Positions 26,601-38,283 of a stretch of 64,000 bases of DNA are shown here, piece after piece. Position 1 is the first letter of the stretch. Each line of letters opens with the position of its first letter. Made by a program: the position numbers and the translations under genes. This DNA comes from Anopheles merus (taxonomy: Eukaryota > Arthropoda > Insecta > Diptera > Culicidae): positions 32,923,039 to 32,987,038 of the forward strand of contig NC_054085.1 of NCBI RefSeq assembly GCF_017562075.2, in the 5' to 3' direction. Below the pieces are notes generated by a model that saw only the letters and a list, made by a program, of their open reading frames with translations, did no database searches and was not told the DNA's origin.

Positions 26601-29600
26601 CCACACGTTTCGAGATAGTTCGCACAATCGTGGGCCCGGAGCTGTTCCTCCCTTTGCTGCACATCGTTCACGTTGCTTTCGAACATGTGCTCACAGCGGG
26701 AGCACATTAAATAGAACGGTTGCTGCTGGACAGTGTGCTGCACATCGGCTACCGCCCGATCGGCATCGTCGTAGTGGCACTGCCTCAGATACTCTTCCAA
26801 GCTTCCGTGATGTTTCTTCAGCACGCCGTGCTTCGTGCCAAGATGGCTTACCAACCGTTCCGCCGACGGGAAGATGCCCAAGCAGTAGAGACAAATGTGC
26901 TTACGATGGACCTCCCGCATGTGCAGGAACAAGTTCCAATTCTCGTAGTGCGTACCACACGGCGAACAGAGGAACACCTTCTTCTTGTCCTTCTTCTTCT
27001 CGGGCGGCGGTGGTGGTGGTGGCTGTAGCTGCTGCATCGCAGGAACTTGGGGACGATTTGCCACCGACTCCAGACGCATGTGACTGCTGTCGGGATGACT
27101 GTGAAGCGCAGACAGCTGCGAAGCGCTTGGAAGCGTCGGTGGCAGCTGCTGTTGGTGCTGCTGAGCGTATTCGTTCGGTTTGCTAAGCTTGGACAAATGC
27201 ATATAGCTAGCCATTAGCGGAGAGGTTAGGTCGCCCAGGGCAGGGCCATTGCCGCCAGCAGCTCCCGGTTTAGCTTGACTTCGTTTCCTTCGTTCCGCCG
27301 GCCGCTTACTATTGCTTGCCTTCGATTGGTTCCCCTTCGGTTGAGCAGCCAGCTGCGCGGCATCGATGAAATGTTGCAATCTTTCCGCAGCAGCACCGGG
27401 CAGCGTAGGATAGGCATTATGGGTTTGTGGCGTCGGAAGCCCAACCGTTGCTCCATAGTTGGCTAAACTCGTGTTCGCAAACCCGTGCAAACTGTGCATG
27501 TTGTTGTGGAGCGCATCGGACACACCGGGATACAACTGTTGCTGCTGCAGTAGGTGCATTTGCTGGTATGGGAACATGGTCGGGTTCATCTGATGCGCAG
27601 CCGTTAGCGTCGCATGGCTGTTGGTGTTTTTCTTCCTATAGCGACGCTGCTTCTCCGCAATCACCAACCGATTATCCTCGTCCATCGTGTCCGACGACTC
27701 GTCCTGCGCTGGTGGAGCCAGCAGCGGCACGGATTTGCCCAACTGTCCAATGCTACTTAAGTGTTTCGATATCAGCGTGTTTTTCAAAATGTTTCCTGTC
27801 GCCATACTTGCTCCATCATTGTTCCAGGGGGTGAGATTTTGCATCACAGCTCGATGTTCCGCCGGTTGATGTAACGAGGCGGGTAGAGGGGCGGACTCTG
27901 GCAATGGTTGGATCTGCGGTGGCTCGCAAGCCGTCGTGCCCTGCTGTGAGTAGTTCATGACCGGTACCTGGTTGTAGTCGATCTTGATCAGGCCTTTGTT
28001 TTCGTTCAACAGCAGGCCCTTCTTCAAAATGTTGCTGAAATCGACCGGCTGCAAAGGTTGTGTAGGTTGCAGGACACCCGTTGCTTTACCCGCCGATGGC
28101 GTCTCCTCGCTCCTATTCGGAGTGGCGACGGTTGATGACCGTTTCAACGATATCGACAACTTCAGGCCCTCGCTTCGAGTAATCTTTGCCTCGTCGTCTC
28201 GATTGCCCGGTCTTTCTTCTTCCGAATCTGCCGACTCGTCCACTTCCATCGCTGTACTGTCCCTGGAACTATCCTCCGAGGAATCCTGCTCGGAATGACG
28301 TCCCTGTCGGTCGGATTCCGGCACGTGTGTAGCCGCTGGGCCGGGCGCTTCGCTTACAACCGACCGTCCGGCTATTGGTGTTGATTGTTTGGCGGGCGAC
28401 ACTTGTTCCTCGCTTGGTTCAGCCTCATCGCCGGAACTATCGCTTTCCGAGGATGACGAGGACGAAGAGGACGACGACGAAGAACTGTCCGAAGAGCTGG
28501 AGCTGTTACTACTGCTACTGCTATTACCGTCCGCTGTCTCGGCTGGTTCATTCTGCTCGTGGTGGACGAGCGCGAACGATTTACCTTCGCCGTCTTCTTC
28601 CCCAACATCTTCCAGCTCTTTTGGTATGCGTGGCGTTAGCGGTCGATCCATTAGCTGCTCAGCGGAAGCATCGATCGAGAGCGACGACTTGCCGGAATCG
28701 ATTGAATGGTTCAGGTTGTTTTCCTCGCCGCTCTTACCATCCGTGAGGTTCACGTCCGTTTGTTCAGCCTGTTCACTTTCCATCACTCGCTCCAAAACCG
28801 AATCGTCAGCTGCAGTTGCCTTTTGACTAACTTGCTCACATTCGCTCATCTCACGCATTTCTTCATCTATTCGCTGCGTCGAGCAACTATCTTTCACTGC
28901 AACACGGTCGGTGGCTCCGTCCGTTGAAACGGAGGGCTGATGATGATCATCGAACTTCATTTGCTTTAACTGAACTTCACCACTAGACATCCTTCTCTTC
29001 CGCTCTTCGTTTTCTCCCTCCAAAGGTGTGTCCGATGCACGGCGCTTTAGCGAATTCGTGGTGGCGGTTAAGTGCGGCGCCATGCTTTCCTTCATGCCTT
29101 CCGTAACTGACCAACTAACGGGCTGTGTTTCTGGTTCCTTGCGATCAGTTTCGCTCTCTTTCTTCTCTTCCTTTTCACTGTCCACTGAGGAATCGTTTCC
29201 AGCCGCTTCCAGAATTGTGGTTGAGCTCATACCGTTGATAAATGTATCTGCAATGGGGAGCGAAAGTAAAATTATTGAAACTCATTTTACCGAAACCATT
29301 CCTTTCGCGTTTTCTACTCACCTTGCACATCTGTGCTTGCGCGTTCTGGGGTTAAAATATTTACAACTTTATTACTGCATGCACTTTGCCGGTCGTCCTC
29401 CGATGGATGGTTGCTCCTCTCTGGTTGGCCGCCCAAAGGCGACGCAGATCTGCTTCGTTCACCCTGGTGGGCTGTTTGTTCCTTCTCTGGCATGACGTTA
29501 CTATGGTTACCGTCATCAGCAGCAGCACTGGTCTCAGGATCGGAAAGCGATTTTTCAATAACGTTTGGCTCCGACTCTGCCGCAGCTGCTGACGCGGCTG

Positions 29601-30594
29601 CTTCTGCCTTTACACCTATGGTAGCTGTGCCATCTGCTTCTGAAGCGTCAGACATTTCCACATTACTCGTATCTACACTTTCATCACTTTCTTGACTACT
29701 TTTCGTTGCTTGTGAAATGTGTGCCTGTGACGAAGGGGTCGTCTCCGTATTTAAGCACGATTCTCCAGCCTCGTCGCCGGATACATCTTTTGCAGCCGTT
29801 TCCTCAGGCGGGCTGTCATCTTTTGCTTGCTGGTCCGCTGCCGCTGCATGACTCCATCCGCAGGGCTCTGTCGGCTCGGTCGCACCACCAACGTCGGCGT
29901 CCATATCTTCCGGCACCGCTTCATCCGATTTGGCAGTGCTTTTTATCTCACTGGAAATCTTTTCCTCACTGACCTCCGGAGGGCAATCGTCTTTCTGCAT
30001 CGAAGTGGACTCCTTTGCGGAGGTATCAAGTAACAGTTCATCCTGCTCGGGCGCGACACTTTGCTCAACGTCCATGTCTGTTCGGGCAGCGTCAGGCAAA
30101 TCCGACTGCCTATCGACGCCCGACTCCACACCTTCGCCTGGTTCAGAACATTCCTCTTCGGCGCCATTGACTGCGACGATGCTTTCCTCCTTCTGCTGTT
30201 GGTCTGCATCGCCACTCCCGTCTGCAGGAGCTTCCAATGCCTTCTGGCCGGTGGCGTGTGCCATTTCTCCCGCGCTCGTGGATGCATCATGACATTCCTC
30301 GAAAGGTTTTTCCTTCCCTGGACTGACATTTCCTCCTGCAGCCGGCGGTGGTGCCGTTGCCGCACCGTCCACGTCTGTGGCATTCTGCTCGAGCGCTTGG
30401 CACGATTGCGACGCAAGCGATTCGCTATCTTCTTCCATTTCGCCGCCCTCTGTATCGATTGTAGCTGATAGCGGAATCTCGCCGGCGACCTCCGGCTTTG
30501 TGATGCAATCGGGCTGCGTACTGGGCTCCGTCGTCGTTGGCGTATTTTTATCAGCTGAGGTAATAGTGGCTTCGGATCCATGCTCATCGTCCAT
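20687..30594 (-). CDS. MESR4: Giant PHD and C2H2 zinc-finger nuclear protein, MESR4-like
   Basis: Two coding exons: 30594-29322 (ATG MDDEHGSE..., 424 codons plus 1 nt) and 29247-20687 (8561 nt), joined in phase 1 across a 74-nt intron, giving about 3277 aa. The first third is acidic and Ser/Glu rich. A pair of C2H2-type fingers with further Cys/His pairs lies near residues 1175-1330. An acidic Glu/Asp tract follows (about 1547-1585). A dense array of C2H2 fingers spans about 1850-2157 (for example CLYCNHARRIAVNGRQLVLH). Ser/Asp and Pro-rich regions come next, then a C-terminal PHD finger near 3160-3210 (CYCRAPYDEVSEMIACDD...WFHFECVG...WFCPDC). This order matches Drosophila MESR4, a chromatin-linked regulator, as far as I recall. 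The symbol is less certain than the domain content. A 5' UTR exon probably ends at a GTAAGT donor at 31127-31126. Confidence 0.85.
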
Positions 30595-30607
30595 ACTTTT
30601 TAAACCC

Positions 30608-33600
30608 CTGGGAAAAGGAAAACAATACAAACGCATTAGGTCAACCGTATCAAATATGGAATTTTATAACAACAAGCACCATGCTCTGCCTCTTGGAGAG
30701 TAAACCAAGTGTAGCTGAAAAAGCATTTTTCCACATTCTATCATTCATTCGCTTGAGGTCGTATTCTCGACACAGTACGTATGAATGTTCGAGCGTTCAA
30801 TTCACGCGCTGCATGGAATTGTGCCAAACGTAACGTCACAAAAATGTGTGGACAAAGCGTAAAAGTTATCGTTACTGATTATCACACAACTTTCATCTGC
30901 CACACATACTTGTGTGTGTGCCACCGCACATCCCCAATGCAAGCTCGTTAGCACCAAGATGCCAGGGGACAAAGAAAGTGTGAAGCGCGCTCACTCAAGA
31001 GGGAGTTTTTTTTTCTTTATTGGCTCTTGCTTTGGTCTTGCTAGAAACGAAATTACACGCAAATGTGGAATACAAAAAAAGCCCAGTTTCACCTATACTT
31101 CTGCGTGAGTCATCAGGTAAACTTACCTCACTGAGGAATAGTGGTTTTAATTGCTGTTTGCCGCCTGTAAGCACACATGTACAAGCGGGGGTCGTCTAAC
31201 GTGCTGGTGGTGGCTTTACCGGCACCGAGCGCTGTTGGTGGGTTGCCTTGGTCGCAACGAATGTTGCATCGGTTTGTTTGTATCCTGTCGCGAGAGCTGT
31301 TTATCGTGTACGGTGGGAGTAGCGTGGTGCTAATGGAGCAAAATATTGTACAGGGTAACGAGAACGGCCACTGCTACGAGGAAGTTATTACTATCCTTCC
31401 ACACCCATTGACAGGTTGTTGCTGGTCGAGGAATAAACTGCGCCGGGAGATAGGTGTGTGCTGATGTAATTGCCCTACAATGTTGCCCGGTTTGGTTTCA
31501 CTGTTCACGTTCGCCTTAGCACTCTTCCCGATAAGCTTTTTTTTTTAGTAAATACTGAAATTGAAAAGAAAAAACATGACACCATCGTCACTTTAAATCC
31601 ACACATTAAAACAGCAACGGCGCACATGTGCTTCCAGTTGAATGACGAGCGAATGATCTTTTCTTTATGTTCTCTTTGCTATGCGCCTCGTGTCCCAAGC
31701 AAAGCGCAGCAGCAGTAAAAAAAACACTTCCTCGTTGTGCTTACAAATCCATTCAAACGCACACAAACACACAGCCAAGCACAGTGCCCAGGACGGGACA
31801 GATCGCCCACACTGCCGCAATAGAATACGCCAACTATTTTTGCCACAAATCGACTTTAGACACCACACACACACGCGCGCGCGTGTGTTTTTGACACAAT
31901 GTGGTAGCGCGCACCGTGTGGGACCACACACAACACAACACGTGGGTTGAAGGGGAAGGGAGAGGGGAAAGGGACATTGTCGGCAAAGAAGCAAACACCC
32001 TTCATTCAATATTTAAAGCAGAGGGAAGGTAAACACAGCCGCACGACCCCCGTATACACGCTTAGCCATTACAAAGCAGCACCACACCACTACACTGACA
32101 CGCACACGCTCATCCCGCTCACTCACCCAACCATGACTTGCTTTGATCCGGCATCGGGCCTCAACTGCACTGCAAGCATTGAACAGGGACAGCGCTGTGC
32201 GTACGTGTGTGTGAGTGTGTGTTTGTGTTGGTAAGCGTATGCGGTAGAGCGAGCGGGAGGTAATGCGACAGGGTGGGGGTAGGAAAAAAAAGCGCGCGCG
32301 TTCGATATTTCATGCTCCGGGTAGGTTGAGCCGAGGAGCAGTACGATATTACATGCCAAAAACATATTTTTCACACGACGACGCTCGAGATGTACCACAT
32401 GGAGGGTCCTTCCCGTACACTTTTAGACAGTGGTGCACATCCACGAGTGGAATCCACGTTTTGTGCGAAGTAGCACTCTCTTAGATCACGCCAAAAACAC
32501 AGCTTTAACATTAGGACTTTTACGCCAAGACGCAAAAGAAATAAACGTACACACAGCGCACAGGCAGTAAACGCGACGCAATTTCAACACAAGAAATATT
32601 TCACAATAGAAACAGTTGCGCTGCGCTTGGAGCAGCTGTGTGCGTTGTGCTCAAAGGGCACACACATCGTTTGCTTACTGCTACCGTCCGCTGCTCTACA
32701 GCTCGACATCACACGCCCGATTTTCCCGTTCGTCTCTCCTTCCTTCCAAAACGATGCACACAAAAACGAACCCTCTTCACAACGCCCGGAGATTCTTAGC
32801 GCTATTCAGGCGTAACAACACCCGTCCCCGCCCGGGGCCGAACCAGACACACAGCGCACAGCCGCTCAGGGACGAATCGCTCGCATATGGACCCGACATC
32901 GTGCGAGACTGTCACACCCGATGACGATAGCGTGAACGGAAGACGGAAGCAGTAGCACCAGCAGCAGCACCAGGCAGCCGCACCGAGCCAAGCGAGATGA
33001 TGCCGCACCATACACACATACACACACGGTCCGCAGCAAGGCGGGGGGATGAGCACAATGTGCGAAAAATTAAAACACTTTTTACACCCCCAAATCGTAC
33101 CGTAATCGAGTGTACTGCACCACTTTCCGGTAGCACGTGTCGTACGCTTCCGTTTGGCGATAGTTTCAGCCGCGGTGGGCACCTTTTTACGGGTGCTTTT
33201 TCGATTTTTCCTCACAACACGTTTATCAAGCACAAGCGAAAACGTAATGGCGACCGTATTATTTTTCTTTCATCTGCGCTCCTCTCTCGCCGTTTGACGC
33301 ATTCACTCTCTCGCTCTCTCTCTCTTTCGGTTGCGTTGGACGTATTCCGCGGTGGCGGCCGAGAGGCGTTCTCGTTCGCTCCCTCTCATTCTCGCTCGTT
33401 CTCTCCTTCTTTCTCTCTTTGCGGTGGTTACGGGGATTGGTTCTATGCATCCGGCAGGGCATAGAACCTTAGCTTTGGGGCTTCTGTTTGTGATTACAGA
33501 ATGATTTGTGGCTTATTAGCATTATCGCTGTATTGCGGATAGAAGTCTACATGAAAACATTACGAAGGATTAGGCGCTTTGAAGCTGCAAAATGTGGTCG

Positions 33601-34327
33601 CATTGACACAAGAAAAGAGCGCATCATTCTAGCATCTTGCTTGGGGTTGCTAGGGCAAAAGGGTAACGGCTCGTGGGCCTTTTCGATTCGCATTCGATGC
33701 TTTGTACAGATTTCGGTAGTTTTCTGTCTTGCAATAGGCCGCATCGTTTGGCAAAAGGTTAAAAAATCTCGCTTCATTCCAGTAAACTAATTTAAAATGT
33801 AAATAAAATATTCAAACGCTTCGTGTTGACGTCTACGTAAAATGTGCCATCACGGAACAGTTTTTGCTTTTTTTTTAGCGCAAACAGTACACGGTTCAGT
33901 TCTTCAGATGGTGTTCAGCAACCACAAAACAGTGGTAAAAGAAGCACAAACTTCGATTCAGCTTGGAAAGTAATGTCACGTCAAACCAGATTGAGATTAT
34001 GAAGCGTTTCACATAATTCATTGTTCAGTTGAATAATTTGCATTAAAGTTATTTAAACTCTTTATGGAACATTTAGCTGAATTGAAATATTGATGTTCCT
34101 CTTTCAATTTCATTTAGAATTATCAAATAAAAATAAAGCCCGACGGCCATCGTGCACAGTGTTTCTTCATAATTTTTCAATTAAATGTCATCATGCTGTC
34201 TGAGCTCATGACCGCACAGTCGGCAGCTCGGAAGGCATGTTTTCCTCTGCTTCAGGTGCACAAATCAATTTCGTCGCAAAAGTAATTACATTTCCCCCCA
34301 GTCTGCCGTTTCTGCACTGTAAATGCA
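30608..34327. other. 5' region shared by the MESR4-like gene and ZNF277
   Basis: There is a strong acceptor TTTTCCCAG just before 30607, 13 nt upstream of the MESR4-like ATG, and a matching donor GAG|GTAAGT ending an upstream exon at 31127. These imply at least one non-coding 5' exon to the right. The rest is promoter and intergenic DNA, with CA/CG repeats (31868-31890) and a CT/GA-rich stretch (33296-33425). No coding gene is supported. Confidence 0.6.
33296..33425. promoter_or_regulatory. CT/GA-rich stretch upstream of the MESR4-like gene
   Basis: Alternating CTCT runs in two blocks (about 33300-33330 and 33378-33420). Such GAGA-type elements are common binding sites for GAGA factor in fly promoters. 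Here only the sequence composition is seen; the role is inferred. Confidence 0.35.
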
Positions 34328-35671
34328 ATGAGCACACAACTTTCCAACGCAAACGACGAAGAAGGTGGTGAAGCGTCCAAAAGCACCATCATAGGGCCGC
34401 TCAACTTTACCAAGGACTCGTCAACCGATCCCCCAACGTCGCTGGTCGATGAGCGGGCGGTACCGTGCATGTTCTGCAGCAACACGTACGATTTCCACAC
34501 ACCCGACAACGGTTCCGACCAATGTCTGGCCCATCTGTACCTGGTCCACCGACTGGTGGTGGCCGATGTGAAGGAAATTGCCTGCCTGCCCAGCTACTGC
34601 TACTACTGGAAGGAAAAGTTCGCCCAAGAACCGGTGGAGAAATATTGCTCCTCCATGCTGCTGAACCAGCTGCCCGACGGTACGAGCTCACCGAACGAGA
34701 AGTATTTCCTGCTGAGCGACGTTGAACCGTTGGACTACGAGCTGCGGCAACGGCTGCGGAGGGAAAAGCTGGAGCTCGTCCTCACCCGCCATCAGTTCGA
34801 ACGGACGGATCGGAATTTTAACCGCGGCTGCCTGTACTGCCGTGACTATCGGGCGGAAACGCGCCCCGAGTTTGTGAGCCATCTTTACACGAAACACTTC
34901 CTTCTGCTGGGCAAGCCGGAACATCTGGTGTTTGTGGACGAGCTGATCGAAATCGTGCAGGACAAGCTGAACCGGTTGATCTGTTTGTTCTGCGAAAAGC
35001 TGTTCAAAGATCGGCCCACGCTCAAGGAACACATGCGTAAGAAGGGCCACAAGCGCATCAACCCGGACAACCACTACTACGATCGGTTCTTTCTCGTCAA
35101 CTATCGGCTCAAGCAAAAGCCCGAATACGTGCCCATCGCGAAGCGGAAAGAAGAAAGCCGCGTATTTGCGTCCGACTCCGACTCCGACTCCGATTGGTCC
35201 GACTGGAACGGGGAGGAGCAAACGACCACGTGTCTGTTCTGTACGCACGCCGAAGCGAATGTGGACACGCTGAAGCGCCATATGGTGGCGAAGCATACGT
35301 TTGATTTCGATCAAACCGTGGCGGACATGAGCTTCTATCAGCGCGTAAAGGTGGTGAACTTTATTCGCCGTCAGATGCACATACGCAAGTGTATTGCGTG
35401 TGGCGAGCAGTGTCCCGATTACGAGAGTCTTTGCAAGCATCTGGCAGAGTTGGACCATTTCCGGCTGGACAAGGAAGCGGGTGCGTGGGATCAGCCGGAG
35501 TACTTCTTTCCCACGTACGAGGACGACCAGTTCCTGTGCCATCTCGAGGAGGTGGACAACGAGCGGGACGAGCTGTCGCAGGAGGAAGGATCGATCGTGA
35601 TATCGGAGAGCGTAACGGCGAGCATCAATCTCGATGCCGAATCATTATCGTTGGAAAACTTTAAACTGTAG
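34328..35671 (+). CDS. ZNF277: Zinc finger protein 277 homologue
   Basis: A single-exon gene of 447 aa. ZNF277 proteins are conserved C2H2 proteins; the human one has been linked to ribosomal protein uS5 and to PRC1-type repression. Five Cys-rich fingers are visible at about residues 47-74 (CMFC...HLYLVH), 168-190 (CLYC...HLYTKH), 219-241 (CLFC...HMRKKGH), 302-323 (CLFC...HMVAKH) and 355-377 (CIAC...HLAELDH). The spacing of non-tandem fingers separated by conserved Tyr/Phe-rich linkers is characteristic of this family. A Ser-Asp repeat at 282-292 is the only low-complexity part. Start: ATG at 34328, the first in this frame after the AT-rich spacer. The gene ends 307 bp before the next ATG on the same strand. 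Confidence 0.9.
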   Translation: MSTQLSNANDEEGGEASKSTIIGPLNFTKDSSTDPPTSLVDERAVPCMFCSNTYDFHTPDNGSDQCLAHLYLVHRLVVADVKEIACLPSYCYYWKEKFAQEPVEKYCSSMLLNQLPDGTSSPNEKYFLLSDVEPLDYELRQRLRREKLELVLTRHQFERTDRNFNRGCLYCRDYRAETRPEFVSHLYTKHFLLLGKPEHLVFVDELIEIVQDKLNRLICLFCEKLFKDRPTLKEHMRKKGHKRINPDNHYYDRFFLVNYRLKQKPEYVPIAKRKEESRVFASDSDSDSDWSDWNGEEQTTTCLFCTHAEANVDTLKRHMVAKHTFDFDQTVADMSFYQRVKVVNFIRRQMHIRKCIACGEQCPDYESLCKHLAELDHFRLDKEAGAWDQPEYFFPTYEDDQFLCHLEEVDNERDELSQEEGSIVISESVTASINLDAESLSLENFKL

Positions 35672-35734
35672 CACACGACGGTACTAGTTTAGGGGATGTT
35701 GTTTTTTTTTTGTGATAAAAACTTCCGTTGAACA

Positions 35735-35740
35735 AATAAA
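35735..35740 (+). terminator. Poly(A) signal of ZNF277
   Basis: AATAAA 64 bp after the stop codon at 35671. Confidence 0.75.
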
Positions 35741-35977
35741 GTGGTTTAACAATCCAAATATTCAAATACAAAACGGACTGTTCCAATGATTGCTGGGATA
35801 TCTGAAACGGGCCTTGGATTGTTCTGAACCGGGAAACAAGTTAACGAAGAAGAGAAGAAGAAGTCGCCATAACTGTCATTGCGTTTGTTTACGTTTGGAA
35901 AGGACGCGTAAACAACCGCGAATCGTTTGCAGAGGAAAGCAGTTGCCGGATTGCAATTCGGCTGAGAAGAAAAAAGA

Positions 35978-36981
35978 ATGGAACAAACACGTGCGTTGAG
36001 TGTGGAAAGAGTGGCCGCAAAACTGCCGGACGTTTGCCGTGTTTGTCTGCTGGACGAATCCGACGGGCAGACGGAACTGTACACCATCGACGATGTGTAC
36101 GTGCAGCCAAACAGTGTGGAGCATATGAACTGTTTCCGAGATATTTTATCCATTTTTATTAATGATGAGGTATTTCTGTGTGGTTAAAATTGCTTGCATT
36201 GCTTCAAATCACTCACAATTTGCTCATTTTTCAGCTCGAATCGTGCAACGAATCGCTGCTGCCCAAGCACATCTGCACCAAGTGTGTGACTCGGGCACAG
36301 GAAGCGTACCAGTTCATCGAGCAGTGCCAGCGGGCCGACAAACTTCTGGAGCAATGCTTTGAAAGCCTTCACAGTAAAACGAAAACCAATGCCACCGTAG
36401 CATCCCCCGCGAAAAGTCCCACAGCCGAGGGCGCAGTGATTAAGCTGGAAATAGCGAATGCCCGCCCGGCCTGTGACGACGCGGAGGACAGCAATGCGGA
36501 GGAAATGGAGCAAACCGTCAGCCAGCCACTGATGATACAGAAAGGCAAACGGTGGTACTGTGACAAGTGCAGCAAGAGCTTCAGCCAGCCGCAAACGCTG
36601 CGCCGGCACTACCGGATACACGACGAAACGGGCAGCAGTAAGATAGCGTGCCCGCAGTGTGACCGGCAGTTTTTGCGCTCGGACGATCTGACGCGCCACA
36701 TACGGACGCACACCGGGGAGCGGCCGTACCGGTGCAAGCTGTGCCCGAAGAAGTACAAGCAGGGCTCGGAGCTGAAGGAACACATGCTAACGCACAGCCA
36801 GGAGAAGCAGTTCCGGTGCGAGGAGTGCAACAAACAGCTTGCCTCGCGCAATGGCCTGTACGTGCACATGAAGCTACACCGGGGAGAAAAGCCGCACGCC
36901 TGTCCGCATTGCGACAAACGGTTTACCACGTCGAGCGAGCGCATCTCGCACGTGCGGCACATACACACGCCACGGAAATGA
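35978..36981 (+). CDS. ZAD-type C2H2 zinc-finger transcription factor
   Basis: Exons 35978-36169 (64 codons) and 36235-36981 (248 codons plus stop) join in phase 0 across a 65-nt intron (GAG|GTATTT ... TTTTCAG), giving 312 aa. The N-terminal ZAD holds the zinc-coordinating pairs CRVC (about residue 20) and CTKC (about residue 80), typical of insect ZAD dimerisation domains. A linker of about 75 residues contains an IKLE motif, which might be a sumoylation site. Five tandem C2H2 fingers run from about residue 171 to the end, with the classical linker THTGERPY between fingers 2 and 3. It probably acts as a sequence-specific DNA-binding factor. Because the ZAD family has diversified strongly in insects, I cannot name an orthologue. 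Confidence 0.9.
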
Positions 36982-37022
36982 ATCGCTCTCAAAGCCCGTC
37001 ATTACGAACAACTTTGTTTTGA

Positions 37023-37028
37023 AATAAA
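37023..37028 (+). terminator. Poly(A) signal of the ZAD gene
   Basis: AATAAA 42 bp beyond the stop and only about 50 bp from the stop codon of the convergent p31comet gene. Confidence 0.75.
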
Positions 37029-37075
37029 TTTAACGTTCCTAGGTTTGTTAAAGGACTATTTACTTACTGTACTTT

Positions 37076-37984
37076 TCATTTCCACATTACATTTTCTTTT
37101 GGGGACTTGGTCGAAAATCCACTTATTACGGCGTCCAGTAGGAACCACTCGTTGCTCAAAGGACCTTGGGACTCGGGAATGGTCGCTTGCGCGGCCGTTG
37201 GCAGCGTGCCGGATTGTACCATGCCTTCCTCTTCGCTATAAATTTCCAATCGTTTGCAGCAGCCGTTGACCGTTTCGTCCTCACCATTATTTGTCATTTT
37301 TAAATTGATTTCATATTTTACACACTTTTTGGGAAGTTGAAAATTGTCCAACAAATTCACTCCTAGCGTGGGATGAAGCGTGCATGACGATTGTACCATA
37401 ACGAATATGTTTGTGTCGCTCGTTACAGCCTGGCCGCTTACCAGTTGATCGCAAAGGGTAAGCTGCAAACCTATCTTTCGAAGCACTTTTTCCAACGATC
37501 GTTGATGGTTTTCGCCATTGTGATTCCTATCAATGGCTGGCAGTGTTATTACAAACGCTTCCTTGGCAGTGTAGATTGTTTTGCCAAATACGATCATCAG
37601 CTCACCGATCGGTGGATGGTTGGACAGTATTTTCTCTATCGTCTGGAAACAAACAAATAAATCGGGTGTAACGTGTTTGAATGAGGTGATGGTGTTTTTT
37701 TCCCTGCTTCGAGCTTTAATACTCACATCGAACAGCGTTTCAACGCACTGCACCACATGTTGTGCCTTTTCGCGCTGCTTTTGTATCCGAAGTTCCGCCA
37801 CAGAATGGGTAGCGTCCGTCGGTTCAGCTGACTCCAGCTTCTTTACCATCGCTCGGAAGGTTGTGTATGGGAAGGGAATTTGGGTGCGATTGTACAGCAA
37901 CAGCTCCACAATGGTGCGAACAATTCTGCTCGCACAGCCTTGCGTGATTAGTGGTGTGTCCAACTCAATGCTTATACTGTCCAT
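37076..37984 (-). CDS. MAD2L1BP: p31comet / MAD2L1-binding protein homologue
   Basis: p31comet is a HORMA-fold adaptor that binds closed MAD2 and, with TRIP13/Pch2, silences the spindle checkpoint. Exon 1 is 37984-37727 (86 codons, ATG MDSISIELD). Exon 2 is 37642-37076 (189 codons with TGA). They join in phase 0 across an 84-nt intron (GAT|GTGAGT ... TTTCCAG), giving 274 aa. Supporting features are the IPFPYTTF segment, followed by the spliced helix VVQCVETLFDTIEK, then IGELMIVFGKTIYTAKEAF, which resembles the vertebrate LLLFGSTPLSPKEC segment. No recognisable catalytic site is expected. The intron contains no stop and is a multiple of three, so retention would give 302 aa (see findings). The identity is from recalled family resemblance and is moderately sure. 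Confidence 0.75.
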   Translation of the reverse strand: MDSISIELDTPLITQGCASRIVRTIVELLLYNRTQIPFPYTTFRAMVKKLESAEPTDATHSVAELRIQKQREKAQHVVQCVETLFDVSIKARSREKNTITSFKHVTPDLFVCFQTIEKILSNHPPIGELMIVFGKTIYTAKEAFVITLPAIDRNHNGENHQRSLEKVLRKIGLQLTLCDQLVSGQAVTSDTNIFVMVQSSCTLHPTLGVNLLDNFQLPKKCVKYEINLKMTNNGEDETVNGCCKRLEIYSEEEGMVQSGTLPTAAQATIPESQGPLSNEWFLLDAVISGFSTKSPKENVMWK

Positions 37985-38283
37985 AACGATATCTTTCACT
38001 TTCTATGAGTCTAATTTAGTGCAAGAATGTATGCCGGCAAACGGCATAGAAGGGTTTGTTTGATTATTGTTGTTTGTTTACACTTCAATACGGAAGCGGG
38101 TAGCTCCGCCTGTCATTCAAAAAGTAACTGCCAAAAACGCCACTCGTCAACTGCCCGCGATTGCTATATACAAGGTGTGACGAGCAAATATTTGTTTTGT
38201 TTTTTTTTACCGTTTCGCGCAGTAAAACTAAGAACTAATTAATTCCTTGCACCCTAAATTGTAAATTAGCCGATCACAACGCA
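37985..38283 (-). promoter_or_regulatory. METTL22 3' end and p31comet promoter (299 bp)
   Basis: The two minus-strand genes are separated by only this stretch. It must hold both the METTL22 3' UTR and the p31comet promoter unless they are co-transcribed. No canonical AATAAA is visible on the minus strand here. Confidence 0.5.

Noticed and set aside
34688..35542. 284-codon frame on the minus strand opposite ZNF277
   Set aside because: The sense strand has five well-formed Cys/His fingers; the antisense frame has none.
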